Source of the DNA: Streptomyces finlayi
GTDB taxonomy: Bacteria > Actinomycetota > Actinomycetes > Streptomycetales > Streptomycetaceae
Direction of reading: 5' to 3'
DNA: 64,000 nt
Assembly (NCBI RefSeq): GCF_014216315.1
Contig: NZ_CP045702.1
Span: forward strand, 4,712,001 to 4,776,000
Under the pieces are notes generated by a model. That model did not search any database. It saw nothing but the letters and a program-made list of their open reading frames with translations, and was not told the DNA's origin. Numbering within the stretch: position 1 is the stretch's first letter; each line of letters opens with the position of its first letter. Of the stretch, positions 25,705-34,727 are shown piece by piece. A program made the position numbers and the translations under genes.

Positions 25705-26505
25705 TCACAGGGCCTCCAATGCGTCTCGGAGCCGGCGCAACAGGGCGACGTCGGGGTCGGCCGTGACCTCGGGCAGGACGGCCCGGCCGGGCGTCGCGGC
25801 GAACGGTGCCGCTCCCCGCCCGACCGCTTCGACCAGCCCGGCAGCCGCGAGCCGCCGCAGGTCGACCAGGATGTGGAACGCCGAACGGCCCAGTTCGCGG
25901 GCGATGTCCGAAGCCGTCCGCACACCGTCGGCCAGCTCCAGGACCCGGAGCCGGCCGGGCGGGACCGGAGCGTCCACCGGATGGGCGGTGCGGGTCACCG
26001 GCGCGGTGTCGGTCAGCGCATCGGGCCAGATGCGGTCCAGCAGTTCGCGGCGTCGGTGGGTCTCGCGCTGCACGGCGTCGACGGCCACGGGGCGGACCGG
26101 GCCGATCCAGTGCGAGACGCCGTAACGGAATCTGGCCGGGGTCCGGGTCGGGGCGAGGGCGAAGAACGCGGCGTCGTACAGGGCGCCCAGGTGGCACAAC
26201 TCCAGTGCACCGCCCGGAACATGGCCGCTGTCCACCAGGTAGCGGCCCACCCGCTGTCCCGCGCCGGCCTTGGCGACGGCGTCCCACCAGCCCTCGTGGC
26301 GTAACGCCCCGCCGGTGGTGAGCAGGATGTCGATGCCGGGAGTGGCGGGGCTCTCGGCGTGCACCACCTGGCCGTCCGCGAGGTAGAGGGTGCCGCGGTC
26401 CCGCATCAGGGCGCCGGTGGCACGCTCGGCCGCCAGACGCTGGAGCATGGGGGAGGGTGCGGAGGGCCGCACATCCCCCTCGGAACCGGCGGTGGAGGAT
26501 CTCAT
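25705..26505 (-). CDS. DUF4388/PATAN-like and winged-helix protein, with TTA codon
   Basis: 266-aa cytoplasmic protein. The N-terminal half looks like a DUF4388 (PATAN-like) module: MLQRLAAERATGALMRDRGT, LYLADGQVVHAESP, GIDILLTTGGALRHEGWW. The C-terminal part is a predicted winged helix (RLRVLELADGVRTASDIARE then GRSAFHILVDLRRLAAAGLV). Its ATG overlaps the stop of the upstream roadblock gene in ATGA, implying translational coupling. The Leu in GGALRHE is a TTA codon (26302-26304), a second bldA-dependent position in this cluster. Likely role: output or adaptor protein of the roadblock system (inference). Confidence 0.82.
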   Translation of the reverse strand: MRSSTAGSEGDVRPSAPSPMLQRLAAERATGALMRDRGTLYLADGQVVHAESPATPGIDILLTTGGALRHEGWWDAVAKAGAGQRVGRYLVDSGHVPGGALELCHLGALYDAAFFALAPTRTPARFRYGVSHWIGPVRPVAVDAVQRETHRRRELLDRIWPDALTDTAPVTRTAHPVDAPVPPGRLRVLELADGVRTASDIARELGRSAFHILVDLRRLAAAGLVEAVGRGAAPFAATPGRAVLPEVTADPDVALLRRLRDALEAL

Positions 26506-26918
26506 GCCAGGACCAGCCGCTCCGCCATCTCGCCGAGCCGCAGGCGGGCGAGGGCGAGATTGCCTTCCGCCCGGTCCAGCCACAGATGCAGGAAGACGCT
26601 GCTGTCGAAGGCCGTCTCGACGAAGCGAAGTATGTGGTAGCCGGAGTGCGTCGTGATGATGACGTCCTCGACCGGCGGGCCGGGTCTCGCGCCGGTCGTC
26701 CTTCCGGTCGTCCCGCCGGGCGGCTGGAGAGAGAACGCCGGCTGCTCGGCCGCCATCCGCGCCACCTCCGCCGTCTCGGCCGCGGTGGCCTCGTGGTCGC
26801 CGTTGGGCGATTCACCGGCTGTGCCGAGGGCGAGGCCACTCGTCCAGTCGACCACTGCGGCACCCCTGGCGCCGGGCAGTTTCATGACTTCGAGCAGGCA
26901 CTCGTCGATTCCGGGCAC
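26502..26918 (-). CDS. Roadblock/LC7 domain protein 3
   Basis: 138-aa protein, first gene of the cluster. From the GTG at 26918 it aligns from residue 1 with roadblock protein 1: PGIDECLLEVMKLPGARGAA matches the first helix, then AVVDWTSGLALGTAGES, a variable Pro/Gly/Thr loop, and VIITTHSGYHILRFVETAFD. GGAG six bases before this GTG decides the start; the frame extends 32 codons further up but without domain similarity. It overlaps the DUF4388-like gene by 4 bases. Confidence 0.85.
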   Translation of the reverse strand: MPGIDECLLEVMKLPGARGAAVVDWTSGLALGTAGESPNGDHEATAAETAEVARMAAEQPAFSLQPPGGTTGRTTGARPGPPVEDVIITTHSGYHILRFVETAFDSSVFLHLWLDRAEGNLALARLRLGEMAERLVLA

Positions 26919-27097
26919 GCGGACTCCCTTCCCGACGTCGCGTACGGCTGTGACCCAGAGGTTACGCAACGTGCCCGCTTCAGGGGGGAGTTCTGGCATT
27001 TTCCATTGGTACATGCGCCGGTCGGTGTAGAGGCGATCGGCGGGAAGCTGCCGCTCATCCCGTGCGGCCGTTCCCGTGCGCGTCGCGGGCCACCCTG

Positions 27098-27133
27098 TTG
27101 ACTACAAGTATTCAGACCCTCAGGATGTGAATA
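27098..27133 (+). promoter_or_regulatory. Promoter and possible operator of the hut cluster
   Basis: TTGACT (27098-27103) and CAGGAT (27121-27126) are separated by 17 bases, a good HrdB-type promoter, 38 bases before the hutU start. An inverted repeat TATTCA-N13-TGAATA (27109-27114, 27128-27133) brackets the -10 and could bind a regulator of histidine utilisation. Confidence 0.65.
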
Positions 27134-27163
27134 GAAGTTTCACAGTCGCGAGGAGGCATCGCC

Positions 27164-28822
27164 ATGTCAGGACCCCGCCCCGTACGGGCACCGCGCGGTA
27201 CCGAACTGAGCACCCTGGGATGGCAGCAGGAAGCCGCCCTCCGCATGCTGCAGAACAACCTCGACCCCGAGGTCGCCGAGCACCCCGACAAGCTCGTCGT
27301 CTACGGCGGCACGGGCAAGGCGGCCCGGGACTGGCGCTCGTTCGACGCGATGGTCCGTACGCTGCGGACGCTCAAGCAGGACGAGACGATGCTCGTCCAG
27401 TCCGGGCGGCCGGTCGGTGTCATGCAGACCCACGAGTGGGCACCGCGCGTCCTGATCGCCAACTCCAACCTGGTCGGCGACTGGGCGAACTGGGAGGAGT
27501 TCCGCCGCCTGGAGTCCCTCGGCCTCACGATGTACGGGCAGATGACCGCCGGGTCCTGGATCTACATCGGCACGCAGGGCATCCTCCAGGGCACGTACGA
27601 GACGTTCGCCGCCGTCGCCGCGAAGAAGTTCAACGGCACGCTCGCGGGGACGATCACGCTGACCGCTGGCCTCGGCGGCATGGGCGGCGCCCAGCCGCTG
27701 GCCGTGACCATGAACGACGGCGTCGCGATCTGTATCGACTGCGACCCGCGCGCCATCGAGCGCCGGATCGAGCACCGCTTCCTGGACGTGCGGGCCGACA
27801 GCCTGGAGCACGCCCTCCAGCTGGCCGTCGAGGCCCGCGACGCCCGCCGGCCGCTCTCCATCGGCCTCCTCGGCAACGCGGCGGAACTGCTTCCCCGCAT
27901 GCTCGCCGAAGGCGCCCCGGTCGACATCGTCACCGACCAGACCAGCGCGCACGACCCGCTCGCCTACCTCCCGCTCGGTGTCGACTTCGACGACATGGCC
28001 TCGTACGCCGCCGAGAAGCCGGCCGACTTCACCCAGCGGGCACGCGAGTCGATGGCCGCGCACGTCGAGGCGATGGTCGGCTTCATGGACGCGGGCGCCG
28101 AGGTCTTCGACTACGGCAACTCGATCCGTGGCGAGGCCCAGCTCGCGGGCTACGCCCGGGCGTTCGACTTCCCGGGCTTCGTGCCCGCGTACATCCGACC
28201 GCTCTTCTGCGAGGGCAAGGGTCCCTTCCGCTGGGCCGCTCTGTCGGGTGAGGCGTCCGACATCCACAAGACGGACAAGGCGATGCTCGAACTCTTCCCG
28301 GAGAACGAGTCGCTGCACCGCTGGATCAAGATGGCCGGCGAGCGCGTCCACTTCCAGGGGCTGCCCGCCCGCATCTGCTGGCTCGGCTACGGCGAGCGCG
28401 ACAAGGCCGGCGAGCGCTTCAACGACATGGTGGCGAGCGGCGAACTGGCCGCCCCGCTGGCCATCGGGCGCGACCACCTGGACTGCGGCTCGGTCGCCTC
28501 GCCGTACCGCGAGACCGAGGCCATGCTCGACGGCTCCGACGCGATCGCCGACTGGCCGCTGCTGAACGCCATGGTCAACGTGGCGTCCGGGGCGTCCTGG
28601 GTGTCGATCCACCACGGCGGCGGCGTCGGCATGGGGCGCTCCATCCACGCGGGTCAGGTCACCGTCGCCGACGGTACGAAGCTCGCGGGCGAGAAGATCC
28701 GCCGCGTACTGACGAACGACCCGGGCATGGGTGTCATCCGCCACGTCGACGCCGGATACGACATCGCGGAGTCGGTCGCCGAGGACAAGGGCGTACGCGT
28801 CCCGATGACGGAGGGCGAGTGA
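27164..28822 (+). CDS. hutU: Urocanate hydratase
   Basis: NAD-dependent urocanase converting urocanate to 4-imidazolone-5-propanoate, the second step of histidine degradation; 552 aa, normal length. Family features include LQNNLDPEVAEHPDKLVVYGGTGKAARDW, MQTHEWAPRVLIANSNLVG, the Gly-rich NAD loop TITLTAGLGGMGGAQPLA, the FCEGKGPFRW segment, and VSIHHGGGVGMGRSIHAGQV. AGGAGG lies eight bases before the ATG. It is the first gene of a four-gene hut operon and overlaps the next gene in GTGA. Histidase (hutH) is not in the window. Confidence 0.97.
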   Translation: MSGPRPVRAPRGTELSTLGWQQEAALRMLQNNLDPEVAEHPDKLVVYGGTGKAARDWRSFDAMVRTLRTLKQDETMLVQSGRPVGVMQTHEWAPRVLIANSNLVGDWANWEEFRRLESLGLTMYGQMTAGSWIYIGTQGILQGTYETFAAVAAKKFNGTLAGTITLTAGLGGMGGAQPLAVTMNDGVAICIDCDPRAIERRIEHRFLDVRADSLEHALQLAVEARDARRPLSIGLLGNAAELLPRMLAEGAPVDIVTDQTSAHDPLAYLPLGVDFDDMASYAAEKPADFTQRARESMAAHVEAMVGFMDAGAEVFDYGNSIRGEAQLAGYARAFDFPGFVPAYIRPLFCEGKGPFRWAALSGEASDIHKTDKAMLELFPENESLHRWIKMAGERVHFQGLPARICWLGYGERDKAGERFNDMVASGELAAPLAIGRDHLDCGSVASPYRETEAMLDGSDAIADWPLLNAMVNVASGASWVSIHHGGGVGMGRSIHAGQVTVADGTKLAGEKIRRVLTNDPGMGVIRHVDAGYDIAESVAEDKGVRVPMTEGE

Positions 28823-30081
28823 CCGCCACCGCGGACAACACCCACGCGGCCACCTCCTTCCATGAGATGTGGCGCGACCTCGCGCCCATCGGGCGCCACG
28901 CGGACTCCGGTGGATACCGGCGGTACGCCTGGACCGGTGCCGACGCGGACTGCCGGGACTGGTTCCGTACGCAGGCGGAGGCCCGAGGCCTCACCTGCGA
29001 GGTGGACCGCAACGGCAACCAGTGGGCCTGGCTCGGTGACCCCCTCGCGGGCGACGCCGTCGTCACCGGCTCGCACCTGGACTCCGTGCCGGACGGCGGC
29101 GCCTTCGACGGCCCGCTCGGCGTGGTCTCCTCCTTCGCCGCGCTCGACGAACTCCGCCGCAGGGGAGCGGAGTTCGCCAGGCCTCTGGCCGTCACCAACT
29201 TCGGTGACGAGGAGGGGGCCCGCTTCGGGCTCGCCTGCGTCGGCTCCCGGCTGGCCGCCGGGCAGCTGACCCGGGAGAACGCCCGTCTGCTCCGCGACGG
29301 GGACGGGGTGTCGCTGCCGCAGGCCATGGCAGCCGCCGGATACGACCCGGACGCCATCGGCCCGGACCCCGAACGGCTCGCCCGTATAGGCGCGTTCGTC
29401 GAACTGCACGTGGAGCAGGGGCGCGCCCTCGACCTCACCGGCGACCCGGTCGGCATCGCCTCCGCCATCTGGCCGCACGGACGCTGGCGCTTCGACTTCC
29501 GGGGCGAGGCCAACCACGCGGGCACCACCCGGCTCGCCGACCGCCGCGACCCGATGCTCACGTACGCGGAGACCGTGCTCGCCGCCCGCAGGGAGGCGGA
29601 GCTCGCCGGCGGTCTCGCCACCTTCGGAAAGATCGCCGTCGAGCCGAACGGCGTCAACGCCATCCCCTCCCTCGTGCGCGGCTGGCTCGACTCCCGCGCC
29701 GCCGACCAGGCCACCCTGGACACCGTCGTCACGGCCGTCGAGCGCGCCGCCCGTGACCACGCGGAGCGGGCCGGGATCGACCTGGACGTCGTACGGGAGT
29801 CCGTCACCCCGGTGGTGGAGTTCGAGCACGCCCTGCGGGACGAGATCGCCAGGCTCCTCACCGCCCGCCCGTCCCACGACACCGACCGGCCCGTACCCGT
29901 GCTCGGTACCGGAGCGGGGCACGATGCGGGCATTCTGTCCGCTTCGGTGCCTACCGCCATGCTGTTCGTCCGCAACCCCACCGGCATCTCGCACTCGCCG
30001 GCCGAATACGCCGCCGAGGACGACTGCGTGGCCGGTGTGCTCGCACTCGCCGACGTACTGGAAGGCCTCGCGTGCCGCTGA
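28819..30081 (+). CDS. M20-family amidohydrolase (allantoate amidohydrolase/N-carbamoylase type) in the hut operon
   Basis: 420-aa metal-dependent amidohydrolase. Metal and catalytic motifs are TGSHLDSVPDGGAFDGPLG, TNFGDEEGARFG, FVELHVEQGRALD, the dimer-domain FRGEANHAGTTRLADRRDP, and LGTGAGHDAGILSA with ISHSPAEYAAEDDC near the end. Family members cleave allantoate, N-carbamoyl amino acids or ureidoglycolate. Between hutU and hutF, with overlapping start and stop codons on both sides, its likely substrate is N-formylglutamate, taking the place of HutG; that is inference from position. The GTG start overlaps the hutU stop. Confidence 0.88.
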   Translation: MTATADNTHAATSFHEMWRDLAPIGRHADSGGYRRYAWTGADADCRDWFRTQAEARGLTCEVDRNGNQWAWLGDPLAGDAVVTGSHLDSVPDGGAFDGPLGVVSSFAALDELRRRGAEFARPLAVTNFGDEEGARFGLACVGSRLAAGQLTRENARLLRDGDGVSLPQAMAAAGYDPDAIGPDPERLARIGAFVELHVEQGRALDLTGDPVGIASAIWPHGRWRFDFRGEANHAGTTRLADRRDPMLTYAETVLAARREAELAGGLATFGKIAVEPNGVNAIPSLVRGWLDSRAADQATLDTVVTAVERAARDHAERAGIDLDVVRESVTPVVEFEHALRDEIARLLTARPSHDTDRPVPVLGTGAGHDAGILSASVPTAMLFVRNPTGISHSPAEYAAEDDCVAGVLALADVLEGLACR

Positions 30082-31448
30082 CAACCGAGCCGGGCCCGGT
30101 GCCGGCCGCACCCGTCTCCACCACCTACTGGCTCTCCCAGGCCTGGCTCGGCGGTCACGTCGAGCCAGGCGTGGTCCTGGACGTCGCCGGCGGACGGATC
30201 ACCGGTGTGCGCACCGGCGTCGGCACACCCCCGCCCGGCGCCGCGGTGCTGCGCGGACTGACGCTCCCCGGGCTGGCCAACACCCACTCGCACGCCTTCC
30301 ACCGGGCCCTGCGCGGCAGTGTCCAGGTGGGCTCCGGCACCTTCTGGACCTGGCGCGAGCTGATGTACGGGACGGCCTCCCGGCTGACCCCCGACACCTA
30401 CTACGACCTGGCCCGCGCCACGTACGCCGAAATGGCCCTGGCCGGCATCACCTCCGTCGGCGAATTCCACTATCTGCACCACGCGCCGGGCGGCACTCCC
30501 TACGAGAACCCGAACGCGATGGGGGAAGCGCTCATCGCCGCCGCCGCCGAGGCCGGAATCCGCATCACCCTGCTGGACACCGCCTACCTCGCGGCCGGAT
30601 TCGGTGAGAAGCCCGGACGCCAGCAGCTCCGCTTCTCCGACACCACCGCCGACGCCTGGGCCGAGCGCGCCTCCCTCCTCAAGGGGGACGACCACGCGCT
30701 GATCGGCGCCGCCATCCACTCCGTACGGGCGGTGCCGGCCGGGCAGCTCGCCACCGTCGCCGAGTGGGCCGAGGAGAGGGAAGCGCCGCTCCACGTCCAC
30801 CTCTCCGAGCAGACCGCGGAGAACGAGGCCTGCCTCGCGGCCCACGGCCGCACCCCCACCCGGCTGCTCGCCGACCACGGGGTGCTCGGCCGCCGCACCA
30901 CCGGCATCCACAACACGCACCTCACCCCCGAGGACATCGGTCTGCTGGGCTCCTCGGTCACCGGCACGTGCATGTGCCCGACCACCGAACGCGACCTCGC
31001 CGACGGCATCGGACCCGCCGTCGCCCTCCAGCGCGCGGGCTCCCCGCTCTCGCTGGGCAGCGACAGCCACGCCGTGATCGACCTCTTCGAAGAGGCGCGG
31101 GCGATGGAGCTCAACGAGCGCCTGCGCACCCATGTGCGCGGCCACTGGACGGCATCGGCCCTGCTCCGGGCCGCATCCGCCACCGGGCACGCCGCACTCG
31201 GCCGCCCGGAAGCGGGCATCATCGAACCCGGTGCGCCCGCCGATCTCACCACCGTCGCCCTGGACTCCGTCAGAACAGCGGGACCGCCGCCCCGGCTGGC
31301 AGCCGAAGCGGTCGTATTCGCCGCCTCCGCCGCAGACGTGCGGCACACGGTCGTGGCAGGGCGGCACATCGTCCGGGACGGTCACCACACCCGGGTGCAG
31401 GACGTGCCCGCAGCACTCGCCTCGGCCATCGCGGCCCTGCACGGCTGA
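30072..31448 (+). CDS. hutF: Formimidoylglutamate deiminase
   Basis: 458-aa metallo-amidohydrolase that deiminates N-formimino-L-glutamate to N-formylglutamate and ammonia (histidine branch II). Zn ligands: LANTHSHAFHRALRGSVQ, a central HVHLSEQTAENEAC, a later TGIHNTHLTPEDIGLLG and the Asp in SLGSDSHAVIDLFEEAR. The GTG start lies 10 bases inside the end of the M20 gene, so translation is coupled. Presence of HutF means the pathway goes through N-formylglutamate rather than direct formimino cleavage. Confidence 0.93.
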   Translation: MPLTTEPGPVPAAPVSTTYWLSQAWLGGHVEPGVVLDVAGGRITGVRTGVGTPPPGAAVLRGLTLPGLANTHSHAFHRALRGSVQVGSGTFWTWRELMYGTASRLTPDTYYDLARATYAEMALAGITSVGEFHYLHHAPGGTPYENPNAMGEALIAAAAEAGIRITLLDTAYLAAGFGEKPGRQQLRFSDTTADAWAERASLLKGDDHALIGAAIHSVRAVPAGQLATVAEWAEEREAPLHVHLSEQTAENEACLAAHGRTPTRLLADHGVLGRRTTGIHNTHLTPEDIGLLGSSVTGTCMCPTTERDLADGIGPAVALQRAGSPLSLGSDSHAVIDLFEEARAMELNERLRTHVRGHWTASALLRAASATGHAALGRPEAGIIEPGAPADLTTVALDSVRTAGPPPRLAAEAVVFAASAADVRHTVVAGRHIVRDGHHTRVQDVPAALASAIAALHG

Positions 31449-31492
31449 TCCAGGAACCTCCGGACCCTCGCGCAAGGAGAAAAAGACTCCTC

Positions 31493-32665
31493 ATGACGAC
31501 GACCGCCGTCATCAACATCGCCAGCCTGGTCACCAACGACCCCTCCCTCGGAAACGGGACCCCCCTGGGCCTGATCCGGGACGCGGCCGTCGTCATCGAG
31601 GGCGACCGCGTCGTCTGGACCGGTGAATCAAGCAAAGCACCCGCCACTGACAACGCCGTCGACGCGGGCGGCCGGGCCGTGATCCCGGGCTTCGTCGACT
31701 CCCATTCCCACCTCCTCTTCGCGGGGGACCGCACCGAGGAGTTCAACGCCCGGATGTCCGGCGTGCCCTACACCGCGGGCGGCATCCGAACGACCGTGGC
31801 CGCCACCCGCGCCGCCTCGGACGACGAACTCGCCGCGAACGTCTCCCGCTACCTCGCCGAGGCGGTACGGCAGGGCACCACCACCTTCGAGACCAAGTCC
31901 GGCTACGGCCTCACCGTCGAGGACGAGGCCCGGGCCCTGCGCATCGCCGCCGACCACACCGAAGAGGTCACCTACCTCGGCGCCCACGTCGTACCACCGG
32001 ACTACGCCGACGACCCGGCCGGCTACGTCGCCCTGGTCACCGGTCCGATGCTGGACGCCTGCGCCCCGTACGCCCGTTGGATCGACGTCTTCTGCGAGAA
32101 GGGCGCCTTCGACGGCGACCAGGCCCGCGCCATCCTCACCGCGGGCCGCGCCAAGGGGCTGCACCCGCGCATCCACGCCAACCAGCTCGGTCACGGACCC
32201 GGCGTCCAGCTCGCCGTGGAGCTCGACGCGGCGTCCGCCGACCACTGCACCCATCTGACCGACGCGGACGTCGACGCGCTGGGCCAGGGCGACACGGTCG
32301 CCACTCTGCTGCCGGGTGCCGAGTTCTCCACCCGGGCGACCTGGCCCGACGCCCGCCGCATCCTCGACGCGGGCGCCACCGTCGCCCTCTCCACGGACTG
32401 CAACCCGGGCTCGTCCTTCACGTCCTCCATGCCCTTCTGTATCGCCCTCGCCGTACGGGACATGGGCATGACGCCGGACGAGGCGCTGTGGTCCGCCACC
32501 GCGGGCGGCGCCGCCGCGCTGCGCCGTACGGACATCGGCGGCATCACCCCGGGCACCCGCGCCGATCTGGTCCTCCTCGACGCGCCGAGCCATGTCCACC
32601 TCGCCTACCGGCCGGGAGTGCCGCTGGTCAGCGCGGTCTGGCAGCGCGGACAGCGCGTCCTCTGA
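31493..32665 (+). CDS. hutI: Imidazolonepropionase
   Basis: 390-aa amidohydrolase opening the imidazolone ring to give N-formimino-L-glutamate, the third step of histidine degradation. The Zn site is GFVDSHSHLLFAGDRTEEF; FETKSGYGLTVEDEARALR, LGAHVVPPDYADDP, HPRIHANQLGHGPGVQLAVE and STDCNPGSSFTSSMPF follow in family order. The ATG is conserved, with AAGGAG 12 bases upstream, a loose spacing. A 44-base gap separates it from hutF, the only non-overlapping junction in the operon. Confidence 0.95.
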   Translation: MTTTAVINIASLVTNDPSLGNGTPLGLIRDAAVVIEGDRVVWTGESSKAPATDNAVDAGGRAVIPGFVDSHSHLLFAGDRTEEFNARMSGVPYTAGGIRTTVAATRAASDDELAANVSRYLAEAVRQGTTTFETKSGYGLTVEDEARALRIAADHTEEVTYLGAHVVPPDYADDPAGYVALVTGPMLDACAPYARWIDVFCEKGAFDGDQARAILTAGRAKGLHPRIHANQLGHGPGVQLAVELDAASADHCTHLTDADVDALGQGDTVATLLPGAEFSTRATWPDARRILDAGATVALSTDCNPGSSFTSSMPFCIALAVRDMGMTPDEALWSATAGGAAALRRTDIGGITPGTRADLVLLDAPSHVHLAYRPGVPLVSAVWQRGQRVL

Positions 32666-32706
32666 GCCCCGTTGACCCGTCCGTTCCTCTGACAAGGCCC
32701 CACACA

Positions 32707-32746
32707 TGCGGAAGGACCCGCCCGTTGTCGGGCAGGTCCTTCCGCA
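32707..32746. terminator. Bidirectional terminator between hutI and the sigma factor gene
   Basis: A long stem (TGCGGAAGGACC and GCCCG paired with CGGGC and GGTCCTTCCGCA, one internal C/A mismatch) has a TTGT loop. It serves two convergent genes. Degenerate GCCGGGCCGGGAA repeats follow to 32820. Confidence 0.85.
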
Positions 32747-32832
32747 AGAATTCACCGGCCGGGCCGGGAATGTGCTGGGCCGGGAAGTGCCGGGCCGGAA
32801 TGGGCCGGGCCGGGAACGCCCCGTCCGGCAGG

Positions 32833-33885
32833 TCATTCCTCCAGGGTCAGGCCCTTCCTGAGCTTGACCAGGGTCCGCGAGAGCAGCCGGGACACGTGCA
32901 TCTGCGAGATGCCGAGCTCCTCGCCGATCTCCGACTGCGTCATGTTGGCGACGAAGCGGAGGGAGAGGATCGTCCGGTCACGCATCGGGAGCGAGGCGAT
33001 GAGCGGCTTCAGGGACTCGACGTACTCGATGCCTTCGAGCCCGTGGTCCTCGTAGCCGATCCGGTCCGCCAGCGCGCTCTCGTGATCGTTCTCCTCGGGC
33101 TTGGCGTCCAGCGAGCTCGCGGTGTACGCGTTGCTCGCGACCATGCCCTCGACGACCTCGTCGTCGGTGATGCCGAGGCGCTCGCCGAGCTCCGTCACGG
33201 TGGGCGCCCGGTCCAGCTTCTGGGAGAGCTCGTCGCCCGCCTTGGCCAGGTCGAGCCGCAGTTCCTGCAGGCGACGCGGGACGCGCACGGACCAACTGGT
33301 GTCGCGGAAGAAGCGCTTGATCTCGCCGATGACGGTCGGCATCGCGAACGTCGGGAACTCGACGCCGCGGCTGAGCTCGAATCGGTCGATCGCCTTGATC
33401 AGCCCGATCGTGCCGACCTGGACGATGTCCTCCATCGGCTCGCTGCGGGAGCGGAACCGGGAGGCGGCGAACTTGACGAGGGCCATGTTCAGCTCGACGA
33501 GCGTGTTGCGTACGTACGCGTACTCGTGGGTGCCCTCTTCGAGGGATTCGAGCCGCGCGAAGAGGGTCTTCGACAGCGCCCTCGAATCCACGGGCCCCAG
33601 TTCGGCGTAGGGCGGGATCTCGGGCAGGTCCTCCAGCCACTCCAGAACCTCCAGCCCCTTGCCGTACTCGGCGGCGGAGGCATCGGCGCTGTCGGCGCCG
33701 TCAGTGCTGTCGGCTGTGCTGGTCATACCGGTGGAGCTGGTGGTGCCGGTCTTGCTGGTGGTGCCGGTGGTGCTGGTGCGCGGGCCGGGTACGGCGATCG
33801 CGGCAGGGGGGTCGGAATCGGTCGGTCCCTGAGGACATATCGACGGCACATCGTGGGTACGCGCTACGTCGAGCCGGGGTGACAT
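32833..33885 (-). CDS. RNA polymerase sigma factor, SigB/SigF family
   Basis: 350-aa stress/sporulation-type sigma factor. A low-complexity Ser/Thr/Gly/Asp N-terminal extension (about residues 30-75) precedes region 2 (RSRSEPMEDIVQVGTIGLIK, IDRFELSRGVEFPTFAMPTV, GEIKRFFRDTSWSVRVPRR), region 3 (KAGDELSQKLDRAPTVTELG) and region 4 (LSLRFVANMTQSEIGEELGI then SQMHVSRLLSRTLVKLRKG). The ATG at 33885 has GGAGGAG six bases upstream. Divergent STAS and HATPase genes form its probable partner-switching regulators. Position next to hutI recalls sigI of S. coelicolor (from memory). Confidence 0.93.
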   Translation of the reverse strand: MSPRLDVARTHDVPSICPQGPTDSDPPAAIAVPGPRTSTTGTTSKTGTTSSTGMTSTADSTDGADSADASAAEYGKGLEVLEWLEDLPEIPPYAELGPVDSRALSKTLFARLESLEEGTHEYAYVRNTLVELNMALVKFAASRFRSRSEPMEDIVQVGTIGLIKAIDRFELSRGVEFPTFAMPTVIGEIKRFFRDTSWSVRVPRRLQELRLDLAKAGDELSQKLDRAPTVTELGERLGITDDEVVEGMVASNAYTASSLDAKPEENDHESALADRIGYEDHGLEGIEYVESLKPLIASLPMRDRTILSLRFVANMTQSEIGEELGISQMHVSRLLSRTLVKLRKGLTLEE

Positions 33886-34165
33886 GCTTCTCCTCCATCG
33901 GTCTCGGCATATGGCTGCCGATGCCCATACGTGTTCCTGCGGTGAAGCGGCGCCTCCAAAGCCACGAAAATTGTTACCCCCTACCCTTACCCGCTTCCTG
34001 CTGGGACTTACAAGCTTCAAATCACCCACTATGTCTGCTTTGTCAAGGTCTTCGGCTACCGCGTGGCGTACTAAACGCGTAGAGTTTTACGAACGTCGGC
34101 GACAGCTGGGCGGACAGCCGCGCACATCTCCGCGCGGATGGTTACGGACGACAAAGAGGAACGGC

Positions 34166-34534
34166 ATGGACCGCGGGACGGTCGGCAGTGCGAACCGGGG
34201 TCGGCTTCAGGTCGAGGTCCGGACCGAGGGGCGCAGCGAAGTGGTGACGCCGGTGGGTGAGCTCGATCACCACACCGCGGATCTGCTGCGGGAACCTTTG
34301 GAGAATGCGGTCGAGCAAGGGCGCGTGCGCCTGGTGGTCGACTGTTCGCAACTCGAGTTCTGCGACTCCACCGGGCTGAACGTGCTGCTCGGCGCCCGTC
34401 TCAGCGCGGAAGCCGCCGGAGGTGGCGTCCATCTGGCCGGTATGCCTCCCGTGGTGGCGAGAGTCTTCGAGATCACCGGGGCCGAAGCGGTTTTCACCGT
34501 CCACGCCTCGCTCGAGGACGCTCTCAACTCCTGA
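34166..34534 (+). CDS. STAS-domain anti-sigma factor antagonist
   Basis: 122-aa SpoIIAA/RsbV-like protein. The conserved phosphorylation site is FCDSTGLNVLLGAR with the Ser at residue 68; VTPVGELDHHTADLLREPLE and LVVDCSQLEF precede it and MPPVVARVFEITGAEAVFTV follows. Unphosphorylated STAS proteins sequester HATPase anti-sigma factors and free the sigma factor. GAGGA lies close before the ATG. The 280-base divergent interval toward the sigma gene holds both promoters and no gene. It is followed 193 bases later by the HATPase gene. Confidence 0.92.
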   Translation: MDRGTVGSANRGRLQVEVRTEGRSEVVTPVGELDHHTADLLREPLENAVEQGRVRLVVDCSQLEFCDSTGLNVLLGARLSAEAAGGGVHLAGMPPVVARVFEITGAEAVFTVHASLEDALNS

Positions 34535-34727
34535 CCGCGCACGCACCTCCGCAGTCCCCGGCGCACCGGGTGTCGCTCTCGTCATGCGATCGCGTGGACC
34601 AAGTGGGTGTTGTCACGATTCCCCCGGGCAGGAGACATCTCGATGGCGTCCCTGACAGCCCGCACACTCTGTATCTGATCAGTATCCGTTCAATGGCGAC
34701 ATGTTGAATCGGTGAGGTGAAGCGCTG

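Noticed and set aside
24711..26918. A standard Streptomyces conservon (cvn)
   Set aside because: The expected sensor kinase, DUF742 protein and GTPase genes are missing.
30764..31490. Extended start for imidazolonepropionase
   Set aside because: The upstream part of that frame is an Arg/Pro-rich shadow of hutF; family similarity begins at the ATG at 31493.
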